This document shows positions 8,527 through 20,136 of a stretch of 64,000 nucleotides of DNA, one piece after another. The stretch is from Telluria beijingensis (GTDB lineage: Bacteria > Pseudomonadota > Gammaproteobacteria > Burkholderiales > Burkholderiaceae_D): assembly GCF_030770395.1 (NCBI RefSeq), contig NZ_CP132480.1:1287334-1351333 (forward strand), read 5' to 3'. The notes under the pieces were generated by a model. That model ran no database searches, was not told where the DNA came from, and was given only the letters and a program-made list of their open reading frames with translations. Within the stretch, counting starts at the first letter, position 1. Each line of letters begins with the position of its first letter. The position numbers and the translations under genes were made by a program.

Positions 8527-11400
8527 TCAGAACGAATACTTCGCCCCCAGCGTAAAGTACCGCCCGATCGCCCCATAGTAATCGAGCGGGTTGTACGACA
8601 CCGCCCCATACGTCAGCGGATCGAGCGGCGCCTGCCTGTCGAACACGTTCTGGATCGAGCCATAGATTTCCCAGCGCGGCTGCGGCTTCCAGCGCAGCAC
8701 CAGGTCGACCGTGGTGAACGAGGCCAGTTCGCAATCGCTTGGCGCGTCGTCACCATTGGCGAAGTGGCTGGCGCAGCCTTCGGGATCGTCCTTGAAGAAG
8801 GTGTTGTCGATCGGCCCGCGGTAGTTGACATTGGCCGACAGGCGCCAGTTGGCGCGGTCCCAGGTGGCGCGCAGGTTGACCTTGTGGTCCGGCGTGCCCA
8901 TGCAGTTGCTGACGTCGCAGTTGCCGTGGGTGCCGGCGTATTCGCGCGTGGTGCCGTCCTGCTCGGTGCGCTTCCACTTGTCGAGGTAGGTGTACTTGGC
9001 GTCGAAGGTCAGCGTGCCCCAGCCGCTCGGCAGGCCGAAGCTCTGGCGCGCGTCGAGGTCGATGCCGCGCACCTCGGTCTCGGCCGAATTCACATAGCGC
9101 GCCAGCACCGCCGTGATGGCGCCCGGGTCGCCCGGGATCGCCGGGTCGGCCGTGCTCGGATCGCGCGCCACGCTGCCGGTGGCGATCGCGCTGTCGATCT
9201 GCTCCTGGTTGATCTCGTTCTTGCGCTTGATCTGCCAGAAGTCGAGCGAGAAGCTGGTGCGCGGCAGCGGGTCCCAGATCAGGCCCACGTTCCAGCTCTT
9301 CGAGCGTTCCGGGCTCAGGTCCGGGTTGGGCGAGGTGATCACCGCCACCGAGGCCGGGTTGCAGGCGCTTTCCACGCCCAGCGCGCAGCGCACCGGATCG
9401 TCGGCGTTGGCAAACGCCGCCAGCCCGCCTTCGCCGTTCTCGGCCGGGCTCGGCGCGCGGAAGCCCTTGGCCCAGGTGGCGCGCAGCGCCAGGTCGCGCC
9501 GCGGGTTCCACTTGACCCCGAACTTCGGCGTCCAGGCGTCGCCCACGTCGGTGAAGTGGTCGTAGCGCATGGCGCCGGTGAGCTCGACCCCGATCCAGAC
9601 CGGGGCCAGCACCTCGCCGTACAGCGCGGTGACGTTGCGCTGGCCGTCGTAGGCCGAGTAGCCGAGGCCGATGATGTTGCCGCGTTCGGTGCCGGCGGTC
9701 GGGTCCAGCCGGGCCGACTCGTGGCGGTGCTCGAAGCCCAGCGCCACGCCCACCGCGCCGCCGGCCAGCTTGCCGATCTCGCGCGAGGCCTTGAAGTCGA
9801 TCTGCGCGATCTCGGTCTCGGCATCGTTCGAGATGGTCGGCGACAGGGCGGCATACACCCCCGGCGCATTCAGGCCCGCGTTCTCGGCGATGCGCCAGTA
9901 AGTGCCGGGCGGCAGCGCGCGGTAGCCGGGATTGGCCTGGGCCGCCGCCACGTTGGCGGGCGACGGATCGAGCAGGGCGAAGGTGGCGTCGCGCTGCAGG
10001 TAGCCGCGGCGGTCGTTGTCGACCTTGCTGCGCGAATACAGCAGCGAGGTATCCCAGTCCCATGCGCCATGGGTGCCGCGCGCACCGAACAGCGCGCGCA
10101 CGAAGTTCGACGCGATGTCGGATTCGCGCGGGCCGACGTCGACCGGCAGGTAGCGCAGCCGCGCCGCGCTGCCGAAATACGGGTTGTCGGGGTGTTCGGC
10201 GCCGAACTGGACGCCGGCATTGCTGACCGGGCCACCGGGGTAGCCGACGCTGCCGGCGAGCGGGTTCGGGGTGGTGCTGGAGCGCGCCAGGCTGTTGTAC
10301 AGATTGAGCTCGGCATAGGCTTCGGTATTGCCCTGCAGCTTGAGCGTGCCGCGGCTGTACAGCGACAGGTTCTCGCTGTCGGGCTGGATCTGGTTGTACA
10401 GGAAGGATGCGTCGACCACGCAGCCGCCGCCCGGATCTCCCTGCGGGTGGTCGGTGAAGTTGGCGCAGGCGGCGCCGGGGAAGGTGCGCGTGAAGCCGGG
10501 CCCGGCCAGGGTGCCGCGGTTGTAGTAGTTCAGGGTGGCGGGGTCGCGCACGTTGCCGTTGATGGCATTGCCGGACTGGTTGTTGCCGGGGATGGCGCCG
10601 GTGCCGCCGAAGCCCTGCTGGGCCGAATAGCCCCACGGCCGCAGGTCGACCTTGCCGATGTAGTCGCGGTTGCCGCGGTCGCGGTACCAGATCTCTTGCG
10701 TGTGCTTGTACTCGACGTTGAACAGCACATTGTAGCGGTCGGTCTCGAGGTCGCCGAAGCCCCAGGCCACGGCCAGGTTGTGCTGCTGGCCGTCGCCCGC
10801 CTCGCCGGTGCCGATCAGCGCGCGCGCGCTGCTGCCCTGGAAGTCGCGGCGCAGGATGATGTTGACCACGCCGGCGATCGCATCCGATCCGTAGATGGCC
10901 GAGGCGCCGTCCTTGAGGATCTCGATGCGCTCGACGGCGTCGGTCGGGATCACGTTGAGGTCGGCGAACACCTTCTGGCCATCGTCGGCCAGGCCGTAGG
11001 GCGCCATGCGGCGGCCATTGAGCAGCACCAGGGTCGAGGCGGTGCCCAGGCCGCGCAGCGAGATGCCGGACGCGCCGGCCGCGAAGCCGCTGCCGAAGGT
11101 CATCGGCACCGAGCCCTGGTTGTCGACCGCCAGCGTCTGCAGCAGTTCGGCGACCGTGGTCTTGCCCGAGCGCTCGATGTCGTTGCGGTTGACGGTGAGC
11201 ACGCTGGACGCGGTCTCGGCCTGGGCGCGGCGGATGTTCGAGCCGGTGATCTCGACCCGGGCCACGGGCGCCGGGGCGGCCTCTTGCGCCAGCGCGGGGG
11301 AGGGGATGGCCAGCAGCACGGGGCCGGCCAGCGCCAGGCCGGCCGCGCCGCCGCCGGCGAACAGGCGGCGGACGGAACGGGAAAGCAGGGTTTCAGTCAT
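8527..11400 (-). CDS. TonB-dependent receptor (first copy)
   Basis: This is a 957-residue outer-membrane TonB-dependent receptor. The signal peptide ends near ALA|Q at residues 38-39. The plug domain follows (from about residue 47, VEITGSNIRR, through ISLRGLGTASTLVLLNGRR, IEILKDGASAIYGSDAIAG and NIILRR). The rest is a beta-barrel ending in YFTLGAKYSF with the usual C-terminal Phe. The ATG at 11400 is preceded by AAGGAG at ideal distance; the longer frame up to 11580 lacks a signal peptide. The substrate cannot be read from the sequence. It converges on tldD and diverges from the aroG leader, so it is probably monocistronic. Confidence 0.93.
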   Translation of the reverse strand: MTETLLSRSVRRLFAGGGAAGLALAGPVLLAIPSPALAQEAAPAPVARVEITGSNIRRAQAETASSVLTVNRNDIERSGKTTVAELLQTLAVDNQGSVPMTFGSGFAAGASGISLRGLGTASTLVLLNGRRMAPYGLADDGQKVFADLNVIPTDAVERIEILKDGASAIYGSDAIAGVVNIILRRDFQGSSARALIGTGEAGDGQQHNLAVAWGFGDLETDRYNVLFNVEYKHTQEIWYRDRGNRDYIGKVDLRPWGYSAQQGFGGTGAIPGNNQSGNAINGNVRDPATLNYYNRGTLAGPGFTRTFPGAACANFTDHPQGDPGGGCVVDASFLYNQIQPDSENLSLYSRGTLKLQGNTEAYAELNLYNSLARSSTTPNPLAGSVGYPGGPVSNAGVQFGAEHPDNPYFGSAARLRYLPVDVGPRESDIASNFVRALFGARGTHGAWDWDTSLLYSRSKVDNDRRGYLQRDATFALLDPSPANVAAAQANPGYRALPPGTYWRIAENAGLNAPGVYAALSPTISNDAETEIAQIDFKASREIGKLAGGAVGVALGFEHRHESARLDPTAGTERGNIIGLGYSAYDGQRNVTALYGEVLAPVWIGVELTGAMRYDHFTDVGDAWTPKFGVKWNPRRDLALRATWAKGFRAPSPAENGEGGLAAFANADDPVRCALGVESACNPASVAVITSPNPDLSPERSKSWNVGLIWDPLPRTSFSLDFWQIKRKNEINQEQIDSAIATGSVARDPSTADPAIPGDPGAITAVLARYVNSAETEVRGIDLDARQSFGLPSGWGTLTFDAKYTYLDKWKRTEQDGTTREYAGTHGNCDVSNCMGTPDHKVNLRATWDRANWRLSANVNYRGPIDNTFFKDDPEGCASHFANGDDAPSDCELASFTTVDLVLRWKPQPRWEIYGSIQNVFDRQAPLDPLTYGAVSYNPLDYYGAIGRYFTLGAKYSF

Positions 11401-11573
11401 GGTAGAGACTCCTTCGATGGGATGGGTACCGCGCTCGGGATCTGAACCGACTGTTGCATTGACCTGCGTTGAGAAGCTGATCCAGCGCAAAGCGCCCGTG
11501 AAGGGGATATGTAAGCGTGCGTTCAATGCAACCGATTGTTGTCTGTACAAGCGGGGTTTGACGGACAAAGGAC

Positions 11574-11603
11574 TTGCCAATCTTCATGTCTTGTTGTTAT
11601 AGT
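11574..11603 (+). promoter_or_regulatory. Probable sigma-70 promoter of the aroG leader
   Basis: TTGCCA at 11574-11579 and TATAGT at 11598-11603 are separated by 18 bases. Transcription would start near 11610, about 20 bases before the leader peptide ATG. Confidence 0.6.
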
Positions 11604-11629
11604 CAATTCGACCAACACACGGACGATCC

Positions 11630-11710
11630 ATGCGCCATTTCTTCTTTACCCGCTTTTACTTTAGCCATTCCAGCCTCAGGCGGTGGAGTAGCGGCGGGTA
11701 CGCGGAGTAA
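11630..11710 (+). CDS. Phe/Tyr-rich leader peptide of aroG (attenuator peptide)
   Basis: This 26-codon frame begins MRHFFFTRFYFSHSS. It carries five Phe and one Tyr within codons 4-11, with a Trp and a second Tyr further on, and stops at 11708-11710. It lies between a good promoter and an intrinsic terminator directly upstream of aroG. This is the layout of Phe-type attenuation (compare pheL, also with Phe runs). The ribosome-binding site is weak (GGA about six bases upstream). Scarce charged Phe or Tyr tRNA would stall the ribosome in the aromatic run and favour an antiterminator, while fast translation would allow termination. The role is inferred from position and codon content. Confidence 0.7.
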   Translation: MRHFFFTRFYFSHSSLRRWSSGGYAE

Positions 11711-11732
11711 ACGTCCCGGCAGCAACCAGACA

Positions 11733-11757
11733 AACCGCCAGCGATGGCGGTTTTTTT
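11733..11757 (+). terminator. Attenuator terminator upstream of aroG
   Basis: An 8-bp stem (AACCGCCA at 11733-11740 with TGGCGGTT at 11745-11752), a GCGA loop and a run of seven T to 11757 form a strong intrinsic terminator. It sits after the leader peptide and 53 bases before aroG. The upstream GGCGGT at 11679-11684, inside the leader frame, can pair with the left arm ACCGCC (11734-11739) as a possible antiterminator. Confidence 0.8.
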
Positions 11758-11809
11758 ATTTCCAGGCTCGATACCAGCCAGCACAGAACAGCAGAAAAGG
11801 GAGTCCAGC

Positions 11810-12868
11810 ATGCCCCGCACCGACGATTTACGTATCCGTGAAATGAAGGAATTGACGCCGCCCTCGCACCTGATCCGCGAGTTCCCGGTAACGCCCCAGG
11901 CCGAGCAGACGGCAAGCGGCGCGCGCATCGACCTGCACCGCATCCTGCACGGCCAGGACGACCGCCTGATGGTGGTGATCGGACCGTGCTCGATCCACGA
12001 TCCGAAGGCCGCGATCGAGTACGCGCGCAGGCTGGTCAAGGAGCGCCAGCGCTTCGCCGGCGAACTCGAGATCGTGATGCGGGTGTACTTCGAGAAGCCG
12101 CGCACCACGGTCGGCTGGAAGGGCCTGATCAACGACCCGTACATGGACAACAGCTTCCGCATCAACGACGGCTTGCGCATGGCGCGCGAGCTGCTGCGCG
12201 ACATCAACGAGATGGGCTTGCCGGCCGGGACCGAATTCCTCGACGTGATCAGCCCGCAGTACATCGCCGACCTGGTCAGCTGGGGCGCAATCGGCGCCCG
12301 CACCACCGAATCGCAGGTGCACCGCGAGCTGGCTTCGGGGCTGTCGTGCCCGGTCGGCTTCAAGAACGGCACCGACGGCAATATCAAGATCGCGACCGAG
12401 GCCATCAAGGCCGCCTCGCAGCCGCACCATTTCCTGTCGGTGACCAAGGGCGGCCACTCGGCCATCGTGTCGACCTCGGGCAACGAGGATTGCCACATCA
12501 TCCTGCGCGGCGGCAAGGCTCCGAACTACGATGCTGCCAGCGTCGAGGACGCCTGCAAGCAGATCGCAGCGCTGGGCCTGGCCAGCCGCCTGATGATCGA
12601 CGCGTCGCACGCGAACAGTTCCAAGAAGCCGGAAAACCAGGTGCCGGTGTGCGCCGACATCGCGGCCCAGATCGCGGGCGGCGACGACCGCATCGTCGGC
12701 GTGATGATCGAGTCGCACCTGGTCGCCGGACGGCAAGACCTGGTGCCGGGCAAGGAGCTGACCTATGGCCAGTCGGTGACCGATGGCTGCATCGACTGGG
12801 ACACCAGCGTCGGGGTACTGGAAGGCCTGGCGGCCGCGGTGCGTCAGCGCCGCCTGCGCCAGGAATAA
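11810..12868 (+). CDS. aroG: 3-deoxy-7-phosphoheptulonate synthase, class I (AroG/AroF/AroH type)
   Basis: DAHP synthase condenses phosphoenolpyruvate and erythrose 4-phosphate, the first step of the shikimate pathway in the cytosol. The 352-residue protein matches the usual class I length (E. coli AroG 350) and shows VVIGPCSIHDP, YFEKPRTTVGWKGLINDP, GARTTESQVHRELASGLSCPVGFKNGT and the ASHANSSKKP metal/substrate region. The ATG at 11810 has AAGGGAG about six bases upstream; the frame extending upstream runs through the terminator and is not used. The Phe/Tyr leader suggests it behaves as the Phe- or Tyr-regulated isozyme. Allosteric specificity was not assigned from residues. Confidence 0.93.
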   Translation: MPRTDDLRIREMKELTPPSHLIREFPVTPQAEQTASGARIDLHRILHGQDDRLMVVIGPCSIHDPKAAIEYARRLVKERQRFAGELEIVMRVYFEKPRTTVGWKGLINDPYMDNSFRINDGLRMARELLRDINEMGLPAGTEFLDVISPQYIADLVSWGAIGARTTESQVHRELASGLSCPVGFKNGTDGNIKIATEAIKAASQPHHFLSVTKGGHSAIVSTSGNEDCHIILRGGKAPNYDAASVEDACKQIAALGLASRLMIDASHANSSKKPENQVPVCADIAAQIAGGDDRIVGVMIESHLVAGRQDLVPGKELTYGQSVTDGCIDWDTSVGVLEGLAAAVRQRRLRQE

Positions 12869-12884
12869 TCGAGAGCGGAAAATG

Positions 12885-12914
12885 AAGAAGGGCGCACCGC
12901 GGTGCGCCCTTCTT
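12885..12914. terminator. Bidirectional terminator between aroG and the convergent TonB receptor
   Basis: A perfect 30-base palindrome (15 bp each side, AAGAAGGGCGCACCG and its complement) lies between the convergent ends of aroG and the second TonB receptor. A-rich and T-rich flanks on both sides fit termination in both directions. Confidence 0.85.
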
Positions 12915-12931
12915 GTTTCAACCGATGACGA

Positions 12932-15844
<2,913 letters not shown>

Positions 15845-16376
15845 AATCAGTCTTCCCCGTAAGACCTGGCGGCGGGTCGCGCGGCCAGTAATGTCAGCGA
15901 ATCGCCACGCGAAATAAGCGTGGCATGTTTTTACTACTTGGCAATAAAAACATTGACGTATAGACAGTGTCAATCTGTAATGTATGCACGGGATAAAAAT
16001 ACAACTAACTGATAACTCGTCTTTACAACTTGTAATTTTGATGCTAGTCACACAAAAGTCACAAAACTCGAAACGTGGAATAAGATATGAAAAATAGTGT
16101 TTGGGCGGGTAATTAGTTCGATCAAACTTTATTTTTGCGAAATAAAATTGCGTAGCATGCCGTATGTATATCTCCAGGCTAGAGCAAGGTTCTCATACGA
16201 GTTCGTGATAGTTGCGTCATTACCTGGTAATAACCTCACACTATCGGAGCATAAGATTGCGCGTCTGTCGGCGCGTGGGGATATGCGCTATCGTGTCGGT
16301 TCTTGCCGCCTTGAATGTCTCCTGGCGGCATCGGTGGAGTCGGTCCGTTCGTCCAATCCGCAAATTCGGGAGTGCG
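15845..16376. promoter_or_regulatory. Long AT-rich divergent intergenic region between TonB receptor and ABC importer
   Basis: This 532-base stretch is much richer in A/T than its neighbours and shows no convincing gene. It holds a forward sigma-70-like promoter (TTGACG 15953-15958, 17-base spacer, TGTAAT 15976-15981). A TTGACA on the other strand (complement of 15968-15973) could serve the receptor. The pair ATTGAC/GTCAAT overlaps both. Other structures are a hairpin at 15904-15924 (7-bp stem, loop GAAATAA), the palindrome ATTACC-T-GGTAAT at 16219-16231 and a 7-bp stem joining 16304-16310 with 16324-16330. If the forward promoter is used, the importer mRNA has a leader of nearly 400 bases. 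Confidence 0.5.
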
Positions 16377-17315
16377 ATGTTTGCTTATGTCTTGCGCCGG
16401 CTGTGGCAGATGCTGCCAACGATGGCCGGCGTGGTGCTGCTGGTGTTCTTCTTGTTCAACTGGGTCGGTGGCGATCCCGCCTATCTATTGGCCGGCAAGA
16501 TGGCCGATGCGAACGCGATCGAGAACATCCGGCGCCAGCTCGGCACCGACCAGCCATATACCGTGCAGCTCTGGATCTTCGTCAAGCAGATCCTGACCTT
16601 CGACTTCGGCAATGCCTGGAGCACGGGCGAACCGGTGTCGCACATCATCGCCAGCCGGCTGGGGCCGTCGCTCACGGTGCTGGTCCCGCTGACCATCCTG
16701 GAAACCGGCTTCGGCATCGCGCTGGCGCTGGCGATCGCCTTCGTGCGCGGCTCGCTGACCGACCGCATGGTGATGGTGGCGTGCACGGTCGGGATGTCGA
16801 TCTCGATCCTGGTCTACATCATCGTGTTCCAGTATGTGTTCGCCTACCAGTGGGGCCTGTTCCCGGTCCAGGGCTGGGGCAATAGCCTGGGCGAGAACCT
16901 GCTCACCTATGCGCTGCTGCCGATCGTCATCGGCCTGGCGGTCTCGATCGCGCCGACCCTGCGCCTGTACCGCAGCTTCGTGCTCGACGAAGTGGGGCAG
17001 GACTATGTGCGCACCGCGCGCGCCAAGGGCCTGAAGGAGGGGCGCATCGTCTGGGTCCACGTGCTGCGCAATGCCGCGATTCCGATCATCACCCACGTGA
17101 TGGCCAGCCTGCCGGCGCTCTTGATCGGCGCCTTCCTGCTCGAGCGCTTCTTCGGCATTCCCGGCATCGGCCGCGAAGTGATCCTGGCCGTCGAGCGCAG
17201 CGATTTCCCGGTGATCAAGGCGATCACGGTCTACGTGGCCGCGGCGACCATGGTGTTCAACCTGCTGGCCGACCTGCTGTACCAGGCAGTCGACCCGCGC
17301 GTGCAGCTCAGGTAA
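16377..17315 (+). CDS. Peptide/nickel-type ABC transporter permease (DppB/OppB/YejB-like)
   Basis: This is a 312-residue inner-membrane permease of the binding-protein-dependent transport family. It begins with the typical N-terminal helix MFAYVLRRLWQMLPTM, has several further hydrophobic helices, and carries the cytoplasmic EAA-type loop DYVRTARAKGLKEGRIVWV that docks the ATPase. The end PGIGREVILAVERSDFPVIK is the classic DppB/OppB signature. The ATG at 16377 has GGGAG upstream; longer in-frame extensions lack a permease N-terminus. It is first in a three-gene operon with the second permease and the fused ATPase. Peptides are the likely substrate by family, but no binding protein is present to refine this. 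Confidence 0.9.
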   Translation: MFAYVLRRLWQMLPTMAGVVLLVFFLFNWVGGDPAYLLAGKMADANAIENIRRQLGTDQPYTVQLWIFVKQILTFDFGNAWSTGEPVSHIIASRLGPSLTVLVPLTILETGFGIALALAIAFVRGSLTDRMVMVACTVGMSISILVYIIVFQYVFAYQWGLFPVQGWGNSLGENLLTYALLPIVIGLAVSIAPTLRLYRSFVLDEVGQDYVRTARAKGLKEGRIVWVHVLRNAAIPIITHVMASLPALLIGAFLLERFFGIPGIGREVILAVERSDFPVIKAITVYVAAATMVFNLLADLLYQAVDPRVQLR

Positions 17316-17319
17316 GCCC

Positions 17320-18342
17320 ATGACGACGACCCTGCACATGCATTTTCCCGGCCTGTGGACGCTGGCCTGGCGCCGCCTGCGGGCCGACCGCGTCGCGATG
17401 GCGGCGCTGGCCGTGGTCGGCGCCTTCCTGCTGCTGGTGCTGCTCTCCGCCACCGGGCTGGTGGCGGGCGACTGGGAAGACGAAGTCGCGGTCAATTACG
17501 CGCCGCCGACCTTTGTCGGCGCCGACGCCACGGCGCGCGCATTGGCCCAGGCCCAGTTGCCGCGCGTCGTGGCGTCGGCGCCGAACGACTTCGATCCGCT
17601 GGCGGCCGAACTGCTCGAGTTGAAGGCGCAGGTGGCGCAGTCGCATCCGCCCGTCGACAAGCGCATGACGTTACCGTTCGGCGCCGACAAGTGGGGCCAC
17701 GACATCGTCAAGAAGACGATCAAGGGTGGCGAGACCTCGATCGTGGTGGGCCTGGCGGCGGCCCTGGTGGCGGTTGCGCTGGGCACGCTGTTCGGGGCCG
17801 TGTCGGGCTTCTACGGCGGCTGGGTCGACGACCTGTTCAACTGGTTCTACAGCATCTTCACGGCGATTCCCTCGATCCTGATGATCCTGACCGTCGCCGC
17901 CGTGCTGCAGCAGAAAGGCGTGGCCACCATCGTGCTGATCCTGGGCCTGACCGGCTGGACCGGACCCTACCGCCTGATGCGCGCCGAGTACATCAAGCAT
18001 GGCGCGCGCGAATACGTGATGGCGGCCGATGCGATCGGCGCGTCCAGTTGGTCGCGCATGTTCGGCCACATCCTGCCGAATGTCTCGCACGTGGCGCTGG
18101 TGCAGATGTCGATCCTGGTGGTCGGCTTCATCAAGGCCGAGGTGATCCTCTCCTTCCTGGGCTTCGGCGTGCCGGTCGGCACCGTCTCGTGGGGCAGCAT
18201 GCTGAACGAGGCGCAGAATGAACTTATCCTTGGCAAATGGTGGCAGCTGGCGGCCGCGGCCAGCGCGATGGCGCTGCTGGTGACCAGTTTCTCGCTGTTC
18301 GCCGACGCCTTGCGTGATGCATTGGATCCAAAGATTAAATGA
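17320..18342 (+). CDS. Peptide/nickel-type ABC transporter permease (DppC/OppC/YejE-like)
   Basis: This is the second permease of the importer, 340 residues. The first helix is at about residues 27-47, followed by a long periplasmic segment (to about residue 115). FGADKWGHDIVKKTIKGG is the OppC/DppC hallmark, and the EAA loop REYVMAADAIGASSWSRMF comes later. The ending SLFADALRDALDPKIK is typical of DppC-like proteins. The gene starts four bases after the first permease ends and its stop overlaps the ATPase start (ATGA), so the three are translationally coupled. The extended periplasmic segment makes it longer than DppC (300) and nearer in length to YejE (341). Confidence 0.9.
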   Translation: MTTTLHMHFPGLWTLAWRRLRADRVAMAALAVVGAFLLLVLLSATGLVAGDWEDEVAVNYAPPTFVGADATARALAQAQLPRVVASAPNDFDPLAAELLELKAQVAQSHPPVDKRMTLPFGADKWGHDIVKKTIKGGETSIVVGLAAALVAVALGTLFGAVSGFYGGWVDDLFNWFYSIFTAIPSILMILTVAAVLQQKGVATIVLILGLTGWTGPYRLMRAEYIKHGAREYVMAADAIGASSWSRMFGHILPNVSHVALVQMSILVVGFIKAEVILSFLGFGVPVGTVSWGSMLNEAQNELILGKWWQLAAAASAMALLVTSFSLFADALRDALDPKIK

Positions 18343-20045
18343 AACCCACCATGACCCAGGACCTGGAGCCATTGCTGCGGGTACGCGACCTGCGCATCGC
18401 CTTTCGCACCGACAAGAAGAACACGGTCGAGGCCTTGAGGGGCATCTCGTTCGACGTGCCGGACAACAGCACGGTGGCGCTGGTGGGCGAATCGGGCAGC
18501 GGCAAGTCGGTCAGCTCGCTGGCCGTGATGGGCCTGCTGCCCCCGGAGACGACGGTCGTGCATCCCGGCGCCAGCATCCGCTTCGCCGGCCGCGAACTGC
18601 TCGGCCTGCCGCTGCGCGAGCGGCGCGCGCTGTGCGGCAAGGACATCGCGATGATATTCCAGGAACCGATGTCTTCGCTCAACCCCGTGTTCACGGTCGG
18701 CTACCAGATCGGCGAAGTCCTGCGCCTGCACATGGGCATGGACCGGCGCGCGGCGCGGGCGCGCACCCTGGAATTACTGGAAGAGGTCGGCATTCCCGAT
18801 CCGGCGCGCAAGATCGACGCCTATCCGAGCCAGATGTCGGGTGGCCAGCAGCAGCGGGTGATGATTGCGATGGCGATCGCCTGCGAACCGCGGCTCCTGA
18901 TCGCCGACGAGCCGACCACGGCGCTGGACGTGACGATCCAGAAGCAGATCATGGAACTGATCGCGCGCCTGCAGCGCGCGCGCCGCATGGCGGTGCTGTT
19001 CATCACCCACGACCTCGGCCTGGTGGGCGAGATCGCCGACCGCGTGATCGTGATGCGCCATGGCGAGGTGAGGGAGGAGGGCGAGGCCGCCCAGGTCTTC
19101 GGCGCGCCGTCCGATGCCTACACCCGGGCACTGCTGCACTGCCGGCCTTCGCTCGACGCGCGTCCGCTGCGCCTGCCGGTGATCGACGACTACCTGGGCG
19201 GGCGCGTTGCGCCGGGCCAGGCCCTGGCGCAGCGCGTGCGCGGCACGGCGCCCGGCGACGAACCGGTGCTGGTCGTCAAGAACCTGGCCAAGAGCTTCTG
19301 GCTGCGCGAAGGCCTGTTCGGCAAGCGCGAGTTCAAGGCGGTCAGGGACGTCTCGTTCACCCTCGGCCGCGGCAAGACCCTGGGCGTGGTGGGCGAGTCG
19401 GGGTCGGGCAAGACCACGGTCGGCCTGACCCTGCTGCGCCTGCACCGCGCGACCGGCGGCTCGGCGCTGTTCGAGGGGCGCGACCTGCTGGCCATGGCGG
19501 ACCGGGACTACCAGGCGTATAAACGCCGGATCCAGATCATCTTCCAGAATCCGTATGCCTCGCTCAATCCGCGCTTCACGGTCGGCCAGATCCTGCAGGA
19601 GCCGATGCGCATCCACGGGATCGGCGCGGGCGAGATGGCGCGCAGCGCGCTGGCGCGCCAGTTGCTGGGCAGGGTGGGGCTGCCGGACGCCGCCTATGGC
19701 CGCTATCCGCACGAATTCTCGGGCGGCCAGCGCCAGCGCATCGCGATCGCGCGCTGCCTCACGATGAAACCCGAGATCCTGGTGTGCGACGAATCGGTGT
19801 CGGCGCTCGACGTCTCGGTGCAGGCCCAGGTGCTGAACCTGCTGCAAGACCTGCAGGACGAGTTCGGCATGAGCTATATCTTCATCTCGCACGACCTGTC
19901 GGTGGTGAAGTACATCTCGGACCAGGTGATGGTGATGCACCAGGGGAGCGTGGTGGAAATGGCCGATTCCGACGATCTGTACGAAAATCCGCAGCATCCG
20001 TACACGCAGTCCTTATTGAAAGCCATTCCGCGTGGTGTATTGTAA
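18339..20045 (+). CDS. Fused double ATP-binding protein of peptide-type ABC importer (YejF/GsiA-like)
   Basis: This 568-residue protein carries two ABC ATPase domains in one chain, energising the two permeases upstream. The first domain has Walker A GESGSGKS at 50-57, signature MSGGQQQR and Walker B LLIADEPTTALD. The second has GESGSGKTT, signature FSGGQRQR and Walker B ILVCDESVSALD. Both domains look intact. Fused DppD-DppF type ATPases occur as YejF and GsiA. The start overlaps the upstream stop by four bases. No periplasmic binding protein gene flanks the operon, so that component must be encoded elsewhere or be shared. Confidence 0.92.
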   Translation: MKPTMTQDLEPLLRVRDLRIAFRTDKKNTVEALRGISFDVPDNSTVALVGESGSGKSVSSLAVMGLLPPETTVVHPGASIRFAGRELLGLPLRERRALCGKDIAMIFQEPMSSLNPVFTVGYQIGEVLRLHMGMDRRAARARTLELLEEVGIPDPARKIDAYPSQMSGGQQQRVMIAMAIACEPRLLIADEPTTALDVTIQKQIMELIARLQRARRMAVLFITHDLGLVGEIADRVIVMRHGEVREEGEAAQVFGAPSDAYTRALLHCRPSLDARPLRLPVIDDYLGGRVAPGQALAQRVRGTAPGDEPVLVVKNLAKSFWLREGLFGKREFKAVRDVSFTLGRGKTLGVVGESGSGKTTVGLTLLRLHRATGGSALFEGRDLLAMADRDYQAYKRRIQIIFQNPYASLNPRFTVGQILQEPMRIHGIGAGEMARSALARQLLGRVGLPDAAYGRYPHEFSGGQRQRIAIARCLTMKPEILVCDESVSALDVSVQAQVLNLLQDLQDEFGMSYIFISHDLSVVKYISDQVMVMHQGSVVEMADSDDLYENPQHPYTQSLLKAIPRGVL

Positions 20046-20124
20046 AAAGGCGGCTTCCGGCGCCACCGTTGCGCTTATGCCAAAGGTAATAGAAGGTGTG
20101 TCGGTGCCGGTTTCACAATTGCGC

Positions 20125-20136
20125 TAATATACAAAA
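20125..20136 (+). promoter_or_regulatory. -10-like element directly before the DedA gene, possible leaderless start
   Basis: TAATAT at 20125-20130 ends six bases before the ATG at 20137. There is no Shine-Dalgarno, and the region in between is ACAAAA. If this is the -10 box, transcription would begin at or next to the start codon. The -35 region is poor, so confidence is low. Confidence 0.35.

Noticed and set aside
8764..11445. An 893-codon plus-strand frame over the first TonB receptor, and a 954-codon one (12962-15826) over the second
   Set aside because: Both are repetitive Ala/Gly/Arg/His-rich products antisense to clear receptors with signal peptides and plug domains.
16097..16885. A 262-codon frame starting in the AT-rich region before the ABC permease
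   Set aside because: It runs into the permease gene in another frame, and its downstream part is an Arg/Gly-rich shadow.
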